This document shows, in pieces, positions 11,496-18,390 of a stretch of 64,000 nt of DNA. The notes under the pieces are model-generated. The model was not told the origin of the DNA and did no database searches. It saw only the letters and a list, made by a program, of their open reading frames with translations. The position numbers were made by a program, and so were the translations under genes. The stretch's first letter is position 1, and the number at the start of each line of letters is the position of its first letter. Origin of the DNA: RHKX01 sp963745755 (GTDB taxonomy: Bacteria; Actinomycetota; Thermoleophilia; Solirubrobacterales; 70-9); NCBI GenBank assembly GCA_963745755.1, contig CAVUYP010000002.1, forward strand, positions 62,001 through 126,000. The letters are read 5' to 3'.

Positions 11496-11501
11496 TAGCC
11501 T
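11496..11501 (+). promoter_or_regulatory. Leaderless -10 element for the 11509 gene
   Basis: TAGCCT ends 7 bases before the GTG at 11509. Confidence 0.55.
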
Positions 11502-11508
11502 CCCCGCC

Positions 11509-11694
11509 GTGCCCCGGGGACGCCAGGTCAGGACGAAGAAGAAGTGCTGCAAGTCGGGACCGCGCTGCAAGCGCTGCCCGGCGGCGATGAAGAGGCTCGA
11601 AAAGCGCGGGCTGGCCACCAGGCTCGGCAAGCGCAGCTACCTCGTCTCCCTCGACGCCACGAAGAAGGACCTGAAGGCCGCTCGCGCGCGCTGA
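11509..11694 (+). CDS. Small basic Cys-rich protein, unknown function
   Basis: A 61-residue, very basic protein. Four cysteines sit in the first third (CCKSGPRCKRC), a CC-x5-C-x2-C spacing that could bind zinc. A Lys/Arg-rich helical stretch (AAMKRLEKRGLATRLGKRSY) follows. Size, charge and Cys pattern suggest a nucleic-acid-binding protein, but I know no characterised family and do not claim one. The GTG start is supported by the -10 hexamer 7 bases upstream, and an inverted repeat precedes the promoter. Neighbours are a PAP2 protein and a zinc alcohol dehydrogenase; neither suggests a role. Confidence 0.7.
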   Translation: MPRGRQVRTKKKCCKSGPRCKRCPAAMKRLEKRGLATRLGKRSYLVSLDATKKDLKAARAR

Positions 11695-11763
11695 GCCGCC
11701 GACACCGGCGGCGCACTAGGATCGGGCGCGTCCCCGGGTTTGTCAATTGGAGGAGGTTCGGCG

Positions 11764-12876
11764 ATGAGGATGAGAGCAGCGGTGCTCGAGGAGTTCGGCG
11801 AGCCGCTCGCGGTCCAGGAGCTCGAGCTCCAGGATCCCCAGCCCGGCGAGGTCCTCGTCCGCCTCGTCGCCTGCGGCGTCTGTCACACCGACCTCTACAC
11901 CGCCTCCGGCGTCGATCCCTCCGGTTACGCGCCCGCCGTCCTCGGCCACGAGGGCGCCGGCGTCGTCGAGGCGGTCGGCGAGGGGGTCACCTCGCTTGCC
12001 GAGGGCGACCACGTCGTGACGCTGTTCTCGCCGCAGTGCGGCGAGTGCGTCCACTGCGTCGACCCGCGCACCAACCTCTGCATGGCGATCCGCGCCGAGC
12101 AGAACCTCGGTCACCTCCCGGACGGGACCGTGCGGCTGAGCCGGCCCGAGTCAGGCGAGGAGATCCGCCACTTCATGGGCACCTCGACCTTCGCCGAGTA
12201 CACGGTGATGCCGGAGATCGCCCTCGCGAAGATCGATCCGGAGGCGCCGCTCGACCGCGCCTGTCTGTTCGCCTGCGGCCTGTCGACCGGCCTCGGCGCC
12301 GCCATGAACACGGCCAGGGTCGACCCCGGAACCACCTGTGTCGTCTTCGGTGCCGGCATGGTCGGCCTCGGCGCCGTCGCCGGCTGCCGGCTGCAGGGGG
12401 CCGAGCGGATCATCTGCGTCGATCTCTCCGACGATCGGCTCGAGCTCGCGAAGGGGCAGGGCGCCACCGACGTGATCAAGGCCGACGAGAACACCGTCGA
12501 ACGGATCCTCGAGATGACCGACGGCGGTTTCGGGGCCGACTACACGTTCGAGGCGACCGGCAACGTCAAGGTCATGCAGCAGGCCGTCGAGGCGGCGCGG
12601 ATGGCCTGGGGCCTGTGCACGATCGCCGGCGTCGCCGGCAAGGGGGAGACCCTCGACGTGATCCCCCGCTGGCTGATCACCGGCCGCCGCGTCGCCGGGT
12701 CGTCGTTCGGCGGCGTCAAGGGCCGCGAGGGGGTCCCGAAGCTCGTCGATCTCTACATGGAGGGGGAGATCGACGTCGATCCGTTCATCTCGCACCGGAT
12801 CACCCTCGACGAGGTCAACCGCGGCTTCGAGCTGATGGAGGCCCAGGACGGCATCCGCAGCGTGATCGAGTTCTGA
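11764..12876 (+). CDS. Zinc-dependent class III-type alcohol dehydrogenase
   Basis: A 370-residue medium-chain zinc dehydrogenase. The catalytic zinc site is seen as ACGVCHTDLY and LGHEGAGVVEAVG, the structural zinc four-Cys lobe as PQCGECVHCVDPRTNLC, and the Rossmann glycines as VFGAGMVGLGAVAG. The C-terminal half (EATGNVKVMQQAVEAARMAW, GSSFGGVKGREGVPKLVDLY) resembles class III enzymes, which oxidise S-hydroxymethyl-thiol adducts of formaldehyde. The ATG at 11764 is chosen because a GGAGGAGG Shine-Dalgarno lies just upstream; the frame extends further up through this SD, which rules out the earlier TTG. An MBL-fold hydrolase follows 30 bases later. A thiol-linked formaldehyde role is inference. 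Confidence 0.85.
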   Translation: MRMRAAVLEEFGEPLAVQELELQDPQPGEVLVRLVACGVCHTDLYTASGVDPSGYAPAVLGHEGAGVVEAVGEGVTSLAEGDHVVTLFSPQCGECVHCVDPRTNLCMAIRAEQNLGHLPDGTVRLSRPESGEEIRHFMGTSTFAEYTVMPEIALAKIDPEAPLDRACLFACGLSTGLGAAMNTARVDPGTTCVVFGAGMVGLGAVAGCRLQGAERIICVDLSDDRLELAKGQGATDVIKADENTVERILEMTDGGFGADYTFEATGNVKVMQQAVEAARMAWGLCTIAGVAGKGETLDVIPRWLITGRRVAGSSFGGVKGREGVPKLVDLYMEGEIDVDPFISHRITLDEVNRGFELMEAQDGIRSVIEF

Positions 12877-12880
12877 ACGA

Positions 12881-12892
12881 CCCACGCGTGGG
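12881..12892 (+). promoter_or_regulatory. Perfect 12-base palindrome, candidate operator
   Basis: CCCACGCGTGGG is self-complementary. It starts 4 bases after the dehydrogenase stop and ends 1 base before the -10 hexamer of the MBL gene, so a bound protein would cover the promoter spacer. Confidence 0.45.
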
Positions 12893-12893
12893 G

Positions 12894-12899
12894 TAATTT
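12894..12899 (+). promoter_or_regulatory. Leaderless -10 element for the MBL-fold gene
   Basis: TAATTT ends 7 bases before the ATG at 12907, so the MBL gene has its own promoter despite the short gap from the dehydrogenase. Confidence 0.55.
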
Positions 12900-12906
12900 C
12901 CCGGCC

Positions 12907-13671
12907 ATGATTCTTCAGCGCGTAGAACAGTCCGAATGGCTCTCCAACGCCTATCTCGCCGTCGACGAGATCGGCGGCACCGGGGTGCTGATCGATTCCA
13001 ACCTGGCCACCGACCCGCTCTGCGAGCGCGCCGAGCGCGAGGGAACCGAGATCACCCACATCCTCCTCACCCACCACCACCACGACCACGTCGTCGGCGT
13101 CGAGGAGCTCGCCGAGCGCTTCGGCGGGGTCCCGGTGCTGGCCCACCCGCAATGCCGGGAGCTGGTCGGCGAGGCGGTGACCGGCACGATCGACCACGGC
13201 GACGTCCTCGAGACCGGCGGCCTGCGGATCGAGGCGATCCACACGCCCGGCCACTGCGGCGACCACCTGGCGCTGCGGATCAACGACGACGACTGCATCA
13301 CGGCCGACGTCATCTTCAAGGGCACGGTCGGCGGCACCGGGGCGCCGGGGGCGACCGGGCTCGCCGACCTCAAGGCCTCGATCATGGACCGGGTCATGGC
13401 GCTGCCCAACGACGTCCGCCTCCATCCCGGCCATCGCGAGCCGACCACGGTCATCGAGGAGTGGGAGAGCAACCCCTTCATCCGCCTCTGGCGCGGCCTC
13501 GACGAGCCCGGCGCGGAGCGCTGCACGGTTGGCCCCGGCGACGAGGACCGACGCGACGCGACGCTGTTGCTGTGGGCGCCCGACTACGACGGCGGCAACA
13601 AGGCGCTGGTCCGCTTCGACGACGACGGCGTCGAGACGATCACCGGCGGGTCCCAGGTCCGCAGGGTCTGA
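12907..13671 (+). CDS. Metallo-beta-lactamase-fold hydrolase, glyoxalase II-like
   Basis: A 254-residue MBL-fold protein. The metal ligands are visible as THHHHDHVVG (HxHxDH), HTPGHCGDHLAL, the Asp of CITADVIFKG and RLHPGHREP. This matches the glyoxalase II/hydroxyacyl-thiol hydrolase branch. MBL proteins of this type sit beside thiol-dependent formaldehyde dehydrogenases in actinobacteria and are thought to hydrolyse the thioester product. The pairing here fits that, though the substrate is inferred. It has its own leaderless promoter, and a MaoC-type gene follows 12 bases after its stop. Confidence 0.85.
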   Translation: MILQRVEQSEWLSNAYLAVDEIGGTGVLIDSNLATDPLCERAEREGTEITHILLTHHHHDHVVGVEELAERFGGVPVLAHPQCRELVGEAVTGTIDHGDVLETGGLRIEAIHTPGHCGDHLALRINDDDCITADVIFKGTVGGTGAPGATGLADLKASIMDRVMALPNDVRLHPGHREPTTVIEEWESNPFIRLWRGLDEPGAERCTVGPGDEDRRDATLLLWAPDYDGGNKALVRFDDDGVETITGGSQVRRV

Positions 13672-13683
13672 AAGGATCGCCCG

Positions 13684-14124
13684 ATGCCAGTGAACCGGGA
13701 AGCGGTCGGCAAGGCATATCCGCCGACGACCTACGAGGTCGGGCTCGAGAAGATTCGCGAGTATGCCAACGCCGTCGGCCAGGCCGAGCCCGTCCACCAC
13801 GACCGCGAGGCGGCCCGGGCGGCCGGCTTCCGCGACGTCGTCGCGCCGCCGATGTTCGCGGTCGTCTACAGCTCGCCGGCGCTCGGGCCGGCGGTCCTCG
13901 ATCCCGACGTCGGCATCAACTTTGCGGCGATGGTCCACGGCGGCCAGGAGTTCGTCTGGGGAGAGCCGGTCTGCGCCGGCGACGAGATCACCACCCGGGC
14001 GTCCGTCGGCGAGATCTACGAGAAGGACGGCAAGGGCTTCTACGTCTTCGAATCCGTCTCGACCAACCAGGACGGCGACGAGGTCGTCCGTGGGACCTGG
14101 ACGAACATCGTCCGGGGCGTCTGA
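13684..14124 (+). CDS. FAS1-like/MaoC N-terminal-type dehydratase subunit (HadA/HadC-like)
   Basis: A 146-residue hot-dog-fold protein. It starts MPVNREAVGKAYPPTTYEVG and shows the AEPVHHDREAARAAGFRDVVAPPMFAVV pattern of the N-terminal MaoC-like domain of (3R)-hydroxyacyl-ACP dehydratases. In actinobacteria this subunit lacks the catalytic dyad and pairs with a catalytic HadB-like partner, here the next gene 10 bases downstream. It acts in acyl-chain metabolism; chain type is unknown. An AAAGGAT-like Shine-Dalgarno lies near the ATG. Confidence 0.85.
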   Translation: MPVNREAVGKAYPPTTYEVGLEKIREYANAVGQAEPVHHDREAARAAGFRDVVAPPMFAVVYSSPALGPAVLDPDVGINFAAMVHGGQEFVWGEPVCAGDEITTRASVGEIYEKDGKGFYVFESVSTNQDGDEVVRGTWTNIVRGV

Positions 14125-14134
14125 GGAGAGCTGC

Positions 14135-14530
14135 ATGGCCGACCTGAACGAGGGCGACGCGATCCCGGAGCTGCGGGTCACGCCTGACAAGTACCTGCCG
14201 CACCGCTACGCCGGTGCATCGGGGGACTTCAACCCGATCCACATCGACAACGACTTCGCCCAGCTCGTCGGGCTGCCGCGCAACATCCTCCACGGCCTCT
14301 ATTCGATGGCCCAGGTCGCCCGCGCCGAGACCGAGGCGGCGGGCGGCGACCCCCGCTCGCTGCGGCGGCTCAGCGTCCAGTTCCGCGGCATGGGCGTCCC
14401 CGAGGAGGAGATCGTCGTCACCGGCACCGTCCGCGAGCGCGACGGCGATCGCGTCGTCGTCGCGACCGAGGCGCACCAGGGCGACAACGGCATCGTCCGC
14501 AACGCCGAGGCCGAGCTGCGGCTGCCCTGA
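14135..14530 (+). CDS. MaoC-type (R)-specific enoyl hydratase, HadB-like
   Basis: A 131-residue hot-dog hydratase. The YAGASGDFNPIHIDNDFAQLVGLPRNILHGLYSMAQ stretch holds the hydratase-2 motif, with catalytic Asp (GDFNP) and His (IHIDN). It should form a heterodimer with the preceding HadA/C-like protein. A GAGGAGAG Shine-Dalgarno stands just before the ATG. The pair follows the MBL gene closely and probably forms a transcription unit with it, linking acyl-thioester metabolism to the dehydrogenase/MBL genes only by position. Confidence 0.87.
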   Translation: MADLNEGDAIPELRVTPDKYLPHRYAGASGDFNPIHIDNDFAQLVGLPRNILHGLYSMAQVARAETEAAGGDPRSLRRLSVQFRGMGVPEEEIVVTGTVRERDGDRVVVATEAHQGDNGIVRNAEAELRLP

Positions 14531-14545
14531 GCGGGGAGGCGCGGC

Positions 14546-14559
14546 GGGAAGCGCTTCCC
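14546..14559 (+). promoter_or_regulatory. Perfect 14-base palindrome in the hrcA promoter
   Basis: GGGAAGCGCTTCCC is fully self-complementary and ends 8 bases before the hrcA -10 hexamer. It does not resemble CIRCE (TTAGCACTC-N9-GAGTGCTAA), the usual HrcA site, so either HrcA uses a different operator here or another regulator binds. Confidence 0.5.
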
Positions 14560-14567
14560 CCGCTACC

Positions 14568-14573
14568 TAGAAT
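14568..14573 (+). promoter_or_regulatory. Leaderless -10 element for hrcA
   Basis: TAGAAT ends 7 bases before the hrcA GTG. The palindrome at 14546-14559 occupies the -35 region. Confidence 0.6.
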
Positions 14574-14580
14574 CAACGGC

Positions 14581-15612
14581 GTGCTCAGCGAACGCCAGCA
14601 GCAGATCCTCGAGATCGCCGTCGACGCCTACCTGAAGACCGGCACCCCGGTCGGATCGAAGGCGATCGCCGAGCGGGCCGGCTTCGACTGGGGTCCCTCG
14701 ACGGTTCGCGCCGAGCTCGGCGCGCTCGAGCGCGAGGGCTATCTCTCGCAGCCGCACACCTCGGCCGGGCGGATCCCGACCGACGCCGGCTACCGGCGCT
14801 ATGCCGACCGGCTGATCGAGTCGGGGCCACGGCCGGCGAGTCGTCCGCCGGTGGCGATGGACGGGCTGGCGCAGGCCCGCCGCGAGGTCGAGGATGCCCT
14901 CCGCGAGACGACTGCTGCGCTCGCCCAGGCCAACGACCTGCTGGCGCTGGCGACGGCGCCGCCGGTCAGCACCGCGACGATCCATCGGGTCGAGGTGCTG
15001 CTCCTGCAGCCGCGCGTCGTCGCCGTCGTCGCGATCGCCGACAACGGCGACGTCGCCAAGCGCGTGTTCACGTTCTCCTCGCCCGTCGATCCCGGCCTCG
15101 TCGAGTGGGCCTCGTCCTTCCTCAACGAGCGGCTGACCGGACTCGGGATCGGATCGAACATGGTCTCGAGCCGGCTCGACGACCCCGAGCTCGGCGACAG
15201 CGAGCGCGAGTTCCTGGTCGGGATCGGCGCCGCGATCGCCGAGCTCGCCGAGGCGACCCCGCAGCAGCTCTACATGGACGGCACCGGCCGGCTGCTCTCG
15301 GAAAGCCACGCCGGCGACATCCCCCACCCCGACGGGGTCGTCAGCGCGCTCGAGGGCCGGGTCAGCGTCCTCTCGGTGTTGCGGTCGGCGCTGCGCGAGC
15401 GGTCGGTGTTCCTCTGCATCGGCGGGGAGAACCCGGAGCCGGCGCTGCGGTCGGTGAGCGTCGTCGGCGCCGGCTACGGTCTCGGCTACCGCAACCTCGG
15501 GGCGGTCGGCGTCGTCGGCCCGCTGCGGATGGACTACGCGAAGGCGATCGACTCGGTCCGCGACGCGGCCGGCGAGCTGTCCCGCCTGTTCGCGACGGTG
15601 TACGAGGGGTAG
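14581..15612 (+). CDS. hrcA: Heat-shock transcriptional repressor HrcA
   Basis: HrcA represses chaperone genes and is released under heat stress. The 343-residue protein has an N-terminal winged helix (MLSERQQQILEIAVDAYLKT, GPSTVRAELGALEREGYLSQ, HTSAGRIPTDAGYRRY) followed by the GAF-like regulatory domain ending in GAVGVVGPLRMDYAKAIDSV. GTG at 14581 is the first codon of the conserved N-terminus and fits a leaderless transcript. dnaJ begins 10 bases after the stop. No dnaK, grpE or groEL is nearby, and there is no CIRCE element. Confidence 0.95.
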   Translation: MLSERQQQILEIAVDAYLKTGTPVGSKAIAERAGFDWGPSTVRAELGALEREGYLSQPHTSAGRIPTDAGYRRYADRLIESGPRPASRPPVAMDGLAQARREVEDALRETTAALAQANDLLALATAPPVSTATIHRVEVLLLQPRVVAVVAIADNGDVAKRVFTFSSPVDPGLVEWASSFLNERLTGLGIGSNMVSSRLDDPELGDSEREFLVGIGAAIAELAEATPQQLYMDGTGRLLSESHAGDIPHPDGVVSALEGRVSVLSVLRSALRERSVFLCIGGENPEPALRSVSVVGAGYGLGYRNLGAVGVVGPLRMDYAKAIDSVRDAAGELSRLFATVYEG

Positions 15613-15621
15613 GAGAGGCAG

Positions 15622-16761
15622 ATGCCCCGCGACCCCTACGAGATCCTCGGCGTCGACCGCAGCGCCGACGAGGCCGAGATCAAGAAGGCCTTCCGGCGCC
15701 TCGCGCGCGAGCTCCACCCCGACGTCAATACCTCCGATCCGGCCGCCGAGGAGAAGTTCAAGGAGGCCGCCGAGGCCTACGAGATCCTCTCCGACGCCGA
15801 GCGCCGCCGCACCTACGACGCGTTCGGCTACGACGGCCTCCGCTCCGGGGGCTTCCACTCGCGAGCCGAGAGCGCCGGCGGATTCCAGGACATCTTCGAG
15901 GCGATCTTCGGCCAGTCGGATCCGATGTTCGGCGACCTCTTCGGCTCCGGCGGGGCCGGCGGCCCGGCCGCCGGCGGCGACATCGGGGTGCGGGTCGAGA
16001 TCGGCCTCGCCGACGTCATCGAGGGGGTCCGCCGCGAGGTCGAGTTCGATGCCGTCGTCCGCTGCGGGCACTGCCACGGCAACGGCGCCGAGCCGGGAAC
16101 GCCGATCGAGACCTGCGGGACCTGCGGCGGCGCCGGCCAGGTTCGCCAGGTGACGAGGACGCCATTCGGGCAGATGGTCCGCGCGGCCCCCTGCCCGACC
16201 TGCGGCGGCGACGGCAAGGTGCCGGAGACGCCGTGCGGCGTCTGCTCCGGGGCCGGGGTCGTCGAGGAGCGCAAGGCCCTCGAGGTCGACGTCCCGGCCG
16301 GGATCGAGAACGGCCAGCGGATCCGGATCTCCGGCGCCGGCGACGCCGGCTCGGCGGGCGGTCCGGCGGGCGACCTCTACGTCCAGGTCCAGATCGCCGA
16401 GGACGACCGCTTCCATCGCGAGGGGACCGATCTGGTCACCGTCCTCGAGGTCACGGCGACGACTGCGATGCTCGGCGCCGGCCTGCCGGTCGAGACGGTC
16501 ACCGGCGAGACCGAGGTGGAGCTCGAGGCCGGGGCCCAGCACGGCGACACGATCCGGATCCGCGGTGAGGGGCTGCCGGCGCTCCGCAGCCAGCGCCGCC
16601 GCGGCGACCTCCACGTCGCGATCAAGATCGTCACGCCGGTCGACCTCGACGACGAGCAGCGTGAGCTCGCCGAGCGGCTCGAGGCCAGCCTCGGCCCCGG
16701 CAACGCTCCCAGCGACGCCCGAGCGGGCATCTTCGAGCGGGTCCGCCGCGCATTCCGTTGA
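15622..16761 (+). CDS. dnaJ: Chaperone DnaJ
   Basis: Hsp40 co-chaperone that stimulates DnaK ATPase. The 379 residues hold a J domain with the HPD motif (RELHPDVN), a Gly/Phe-type linker, the zinc domain with all four CxxCxGxG repeats (CGHCHGNG, CGTCGGAG, CPTCGGDG, CGVCSGAG) and the C-terminal substrate-binding beta domains. A GGAGAGG Shine-Dalgarno precedes the ATG. It forms an operon with hrcA upstream and prmA 17 bases downstream. Confidence 0.97.
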   Translation: MPRDPYEILGVDRSADEAEIKKAFRRLARELHPDVNTSDPAAEEKFKEAAEAYEILSDAERRRTYDAFGYDGLRSGGFHSRAESAGGFQDIFEAIFGQSDPMFGDLFGSGGAGGPAAGGDIGVRVEIGLADVIEGVRREVEFDAVVRCGHCHGNGAEPGTPIETCGTCGGAGQVRQVTRTPFGQMVRAAPCPTCGGDGKVPETPCGVCSGAGVVEERKALEVDVPAGIENGQRIRISGAGDAGSAGGPAGDLYVQVQIAEDDRFHREGTDLVTVLEVTATTAMLGAGLPVETVTGETEVELEAGAQHGDTIRIRGEGLPALRSQRRRGDLHVAIKIVTPVDLDDEQRELAERLEASLGPGNAPSDARAGIFERVRRAFR

Positions 16762-16777
16762 GCGGCGCGTGGCGGCG

Positions 16778-17608
16778 ATGATCAGGCTCGCCGTCCGCTG
16801 CCGTCCCGAACAGGCCGAGCTGGTCCTCGCCGAGCTCGTCGAGCTCGTCCCCGGCGGCGTCGAGGAGGATCGCGGCAGCGGCTACGTCGAGTACGCGATC
16901 TACGGACCCCCGGGCGAGCTTCCCGACCTTCCCGACCTGCAGGCGGCGGCCGGCGACGGGCTCGTCGAGATCGAGACGACCGAGATTCCCGACGACTGGG
17001 CCGACCGCTGGCGGGACTTCCACGAGCCGGTCGTCGTCGGCGGCGGCCGGCTCGTCGTCCGGCCCTCCTGGGAGGCGGGCGAGCGGGCCACCGAGTTCGA
17101 CATCGTCATCGACCCCGGCCGCGCCTTCGGGACCGGCGCTCACGCGACGACCCGATGCTGCCTCGAGCTGCTCCTGCGGCTCGCCGACGAGGGTCGGGCG
17201 ACCGGTGCCCTGGCCGACTGGGGGACGGGATCCGGCGTCCTCGCGATCGCCGCCGCGAAGCTGGGCTGGCGGCCGGTCAGCGGCTGCGATCACGAGGACG
17301 CGGCGGTCGCGGCGGCCACGGCCAACGCGAGCGCCAACGACGCCGCGGTCGCGGTCGCCCGGATCAACCTGCGCGAGCAGGCGCCGCCGGCCGCGGCGAC
17401 GGTCACCGCCAACCTGACCGCGCCGTTGCTGATCCCGCTCGCCGGGCGGATCGCCGCCGGCGCGATCGAGGCCCCCGAGCGGATGGTCGTGAGCGGGCTG
17501 CTGCGGACCGAGCGCGATCGCGTCGCCGCCGCCTACGCCGACGCCGGGCTGGCGGTCGCCGCCGAGCTCGAGAGCGGCGACTGGGCGGCGCTGCTGCTCG
17601 GCCGCTGA
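16778..17608 (+). CDS. prmA: Ribosomal protein L11 methyltransferase
   Basis: PrmA trimethylates ribosomal protein L11. The 276-residue protein has an N-terminal substrate-recognition domain and the SAM-binding fold with DPGRAFGTGAHATTRCCLEL and LADWGTGSGVLAIAAAKLGW, then TVTANLTAPLLIPLAG, the NxTxPL-type motif near the active site. ATG at 16778 is chosen; a GTG at 16769 is an alternative. hrcA-dnaJ-prmA is a common gene order in Gram-positive bacteria. Confidence 0.93.
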   Translation: MIRLAVRCRPEQAELVLAELVELVPGGVEEDRGSGYVEYAIYGPPGELPDLPDLQAAAGDGLVEIETTEIPDDWADRWRDFHEPVVVGGGRLVVRPSWEAGERATEFDIVIDPGRAFGTGAHATTRCCLELLLRLADEGRATGALADWGTGSGVLAIAAAKLGWRPVSGCDHEDAAVAAATANASANDAAVAVARINLREQAPPAAATVTANLTAPLLIPLAGRIAAGAIEAPERMVVSGLLRTERDRVAAAYADAGLAVAAELESGDWAALLLGR

Positions 17609-17611
17609 ACC

Positions 17612-17641
17612 TTGCGTTCGCTCCGGCGGCGGCGTTAGCGT
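17612..17641 (+). promoter_or_regulatory. Promoter of the DUF2269-like gene, leaderless
   Basis: A -35-like TTGCGT (17612-17617) and a -10-like TAGCGT (17636-17641) are separated by 18 bases. The -10 ends 7 bases before the ATG at 17649. Confidence 0.55.
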
Positions 17642-17648
17642 TGCGGCC

Positions 17649-18140
17649 ATGATCTCGACAGCAGCGGTCCAGTTCTACGACGTCGTCGTCTTCTTCCACG
17701 TCACCGCCGTGGTGATCGGCTTCGGCCCGACATTCGCCTACGCCGCCTATCTGGCGACGGCCCAGCGCGAGGGCGGGCAGGGGATCCCGATGGTCGGCCG
17801 CACGATCGTCTTCTGGGACCGGACCGTCAACACGGCGGCGATGACGCTGATCCTGCTGACCGGGATCTATCTCGCCTCCGACGGCCCCTACGGGATGGGC
17901 AGCTTCTTCATCAGCTGGGGCTTCGTCGCGATCGTCCTCCTGCTCGGGATCACCCACGGCTACTTCATCCCGAAGACGAAGCAGGCGGTGGCGCTCGCCG
18001 AGCGCGACCTCGCCGCCCCCGGCGGCGAGCTGTCCGCCGAGTTCAACGCCCTCAACTCGCAGGTCGCGAAGGTCGGCACGGCAGCCGGCCTGGTCATCAT
18101 CCTGACGATCTACGTAATGACCGCCAAGCCCTTCCTGTGA
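17649..18140 (+). CDS. Four-helix integral membrane protein (DUF2269-like)
   Basis: A 163-residue membrane protein with four hydrophobic segments (about 8-32, 55-75, 84-105 and 138-158). Conserved-looking features are VVFFHVTAVVIGFGPTFAYA near the start, with a buried His, and GRTIVFWDRTVNTAAMTLIL. The pattern matches the predicted integral membrane family DUF2269, whose function is unknown. It is preceded by a leaderless promoter and followed by a duplicated intergenic element, so it is probably monocistronic. Confidence 0.65.
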   Translation: MISTAAVQFYDVVVFFHVTAVVIGFGPTFAYAAYLATAQREGGQGIPMVGRTIVFWDRTVNTAAMTLILLTGIYLASDGPYGMGSFFISWGFVAIVLLLGITHGYFIPKTKQAVALAERDLAAPGGELSAEFNALNSQVAKVGTAAGLVIILTIYVMTAKPFL

Positions 18141-18216
18141 GGCCGGCCCGGCCCGGCGCATGCCGGCGTCCTCGTCGGCTCACGGCCTGAGGCCGCTTCG
18201 CCTCCTGCGTCCTTGG
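18139..18216 (+). repeat. 78-base intergenic direct repeat, copy 1
   Basis: Copy 1 starts at the stop codon of the preceding gene. It matches copy 2 (18241-18318) at 76 of 78 positions by my alignment, an offset of 102 bases. It contains short inverted repeats such as GGCCT-G-AGGCC and GAGGC-cgcttc-GCCTC that could fold. Its minus-strand translation contains a 24-residue string that recurs in copy 2, but there is no gene support on that strand. Confidence 0.8.
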
Positions 18217-18240
18217 TCTGCTTGGCCCAGGCCACCCTCA

Positions 18241-18318
18241 GAGGCCGGCCCGGCCCGGCGCATGCCGGCGTCCTCGTCGGCTCACGGCCTGAGGCCGCTT
18301 CGCCTCCCGCGTCCCTGG
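18241..18318 (+). repeat. 78-base intergenic direct repeat, copy 2
   Basis: The second copy of the element at 18139 differs by two C/T changes near its right end. A 24-base spacer separates the copies. It may be a dispersed intergenic repeat of this genome or a local duplication; one window cannot decide. Confidence 0.8.
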
Positions 18319-18333
18319 CCCGGATGCAGCTTC

Positions 18334-18350
18334 GTCCCGCCGCGCGGGAC
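18334..18350 (+). terminator. Hairpin, possible intrinsic terminator
   Basis: GTCCCGC and GCGGGAC form a perfect 7-base stem with a CGC loop, followed by ATTTCT. The T-tract is weak. It lies between the duplicated element and murI. Confidence 0.4.
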
Positions 18351-18390
18351 ATTTCTGCCGCCGACCCGGTTTCATCCCTGACCGACTGAG

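Noticed and set aside
11740..11763. TTG at 11740 as start of the alcohol dehydrogenase
   Set aside because: The extension would run through the GGAGGAGG Shine-Dalgarno. The ATG at 11764 fits the family N-terminus.
12151..14190. Long minus-strand open frame of 679 codons opposite the dehydrogenase, MBL and MaoC genes
   Set aside because: It is a shadow of high-G+C codon bias on the other strand. The plus-strand genes have clear motifs, while the minus frame is Arg/Asp/Val-rich without any domain.
14563..16614. Minus-strand open frame of 683 codons opposite hrcA and dnaJ
   Set aside because: Same shadow effect. hrcA and dnaJ are unambiguous on the plus strand.
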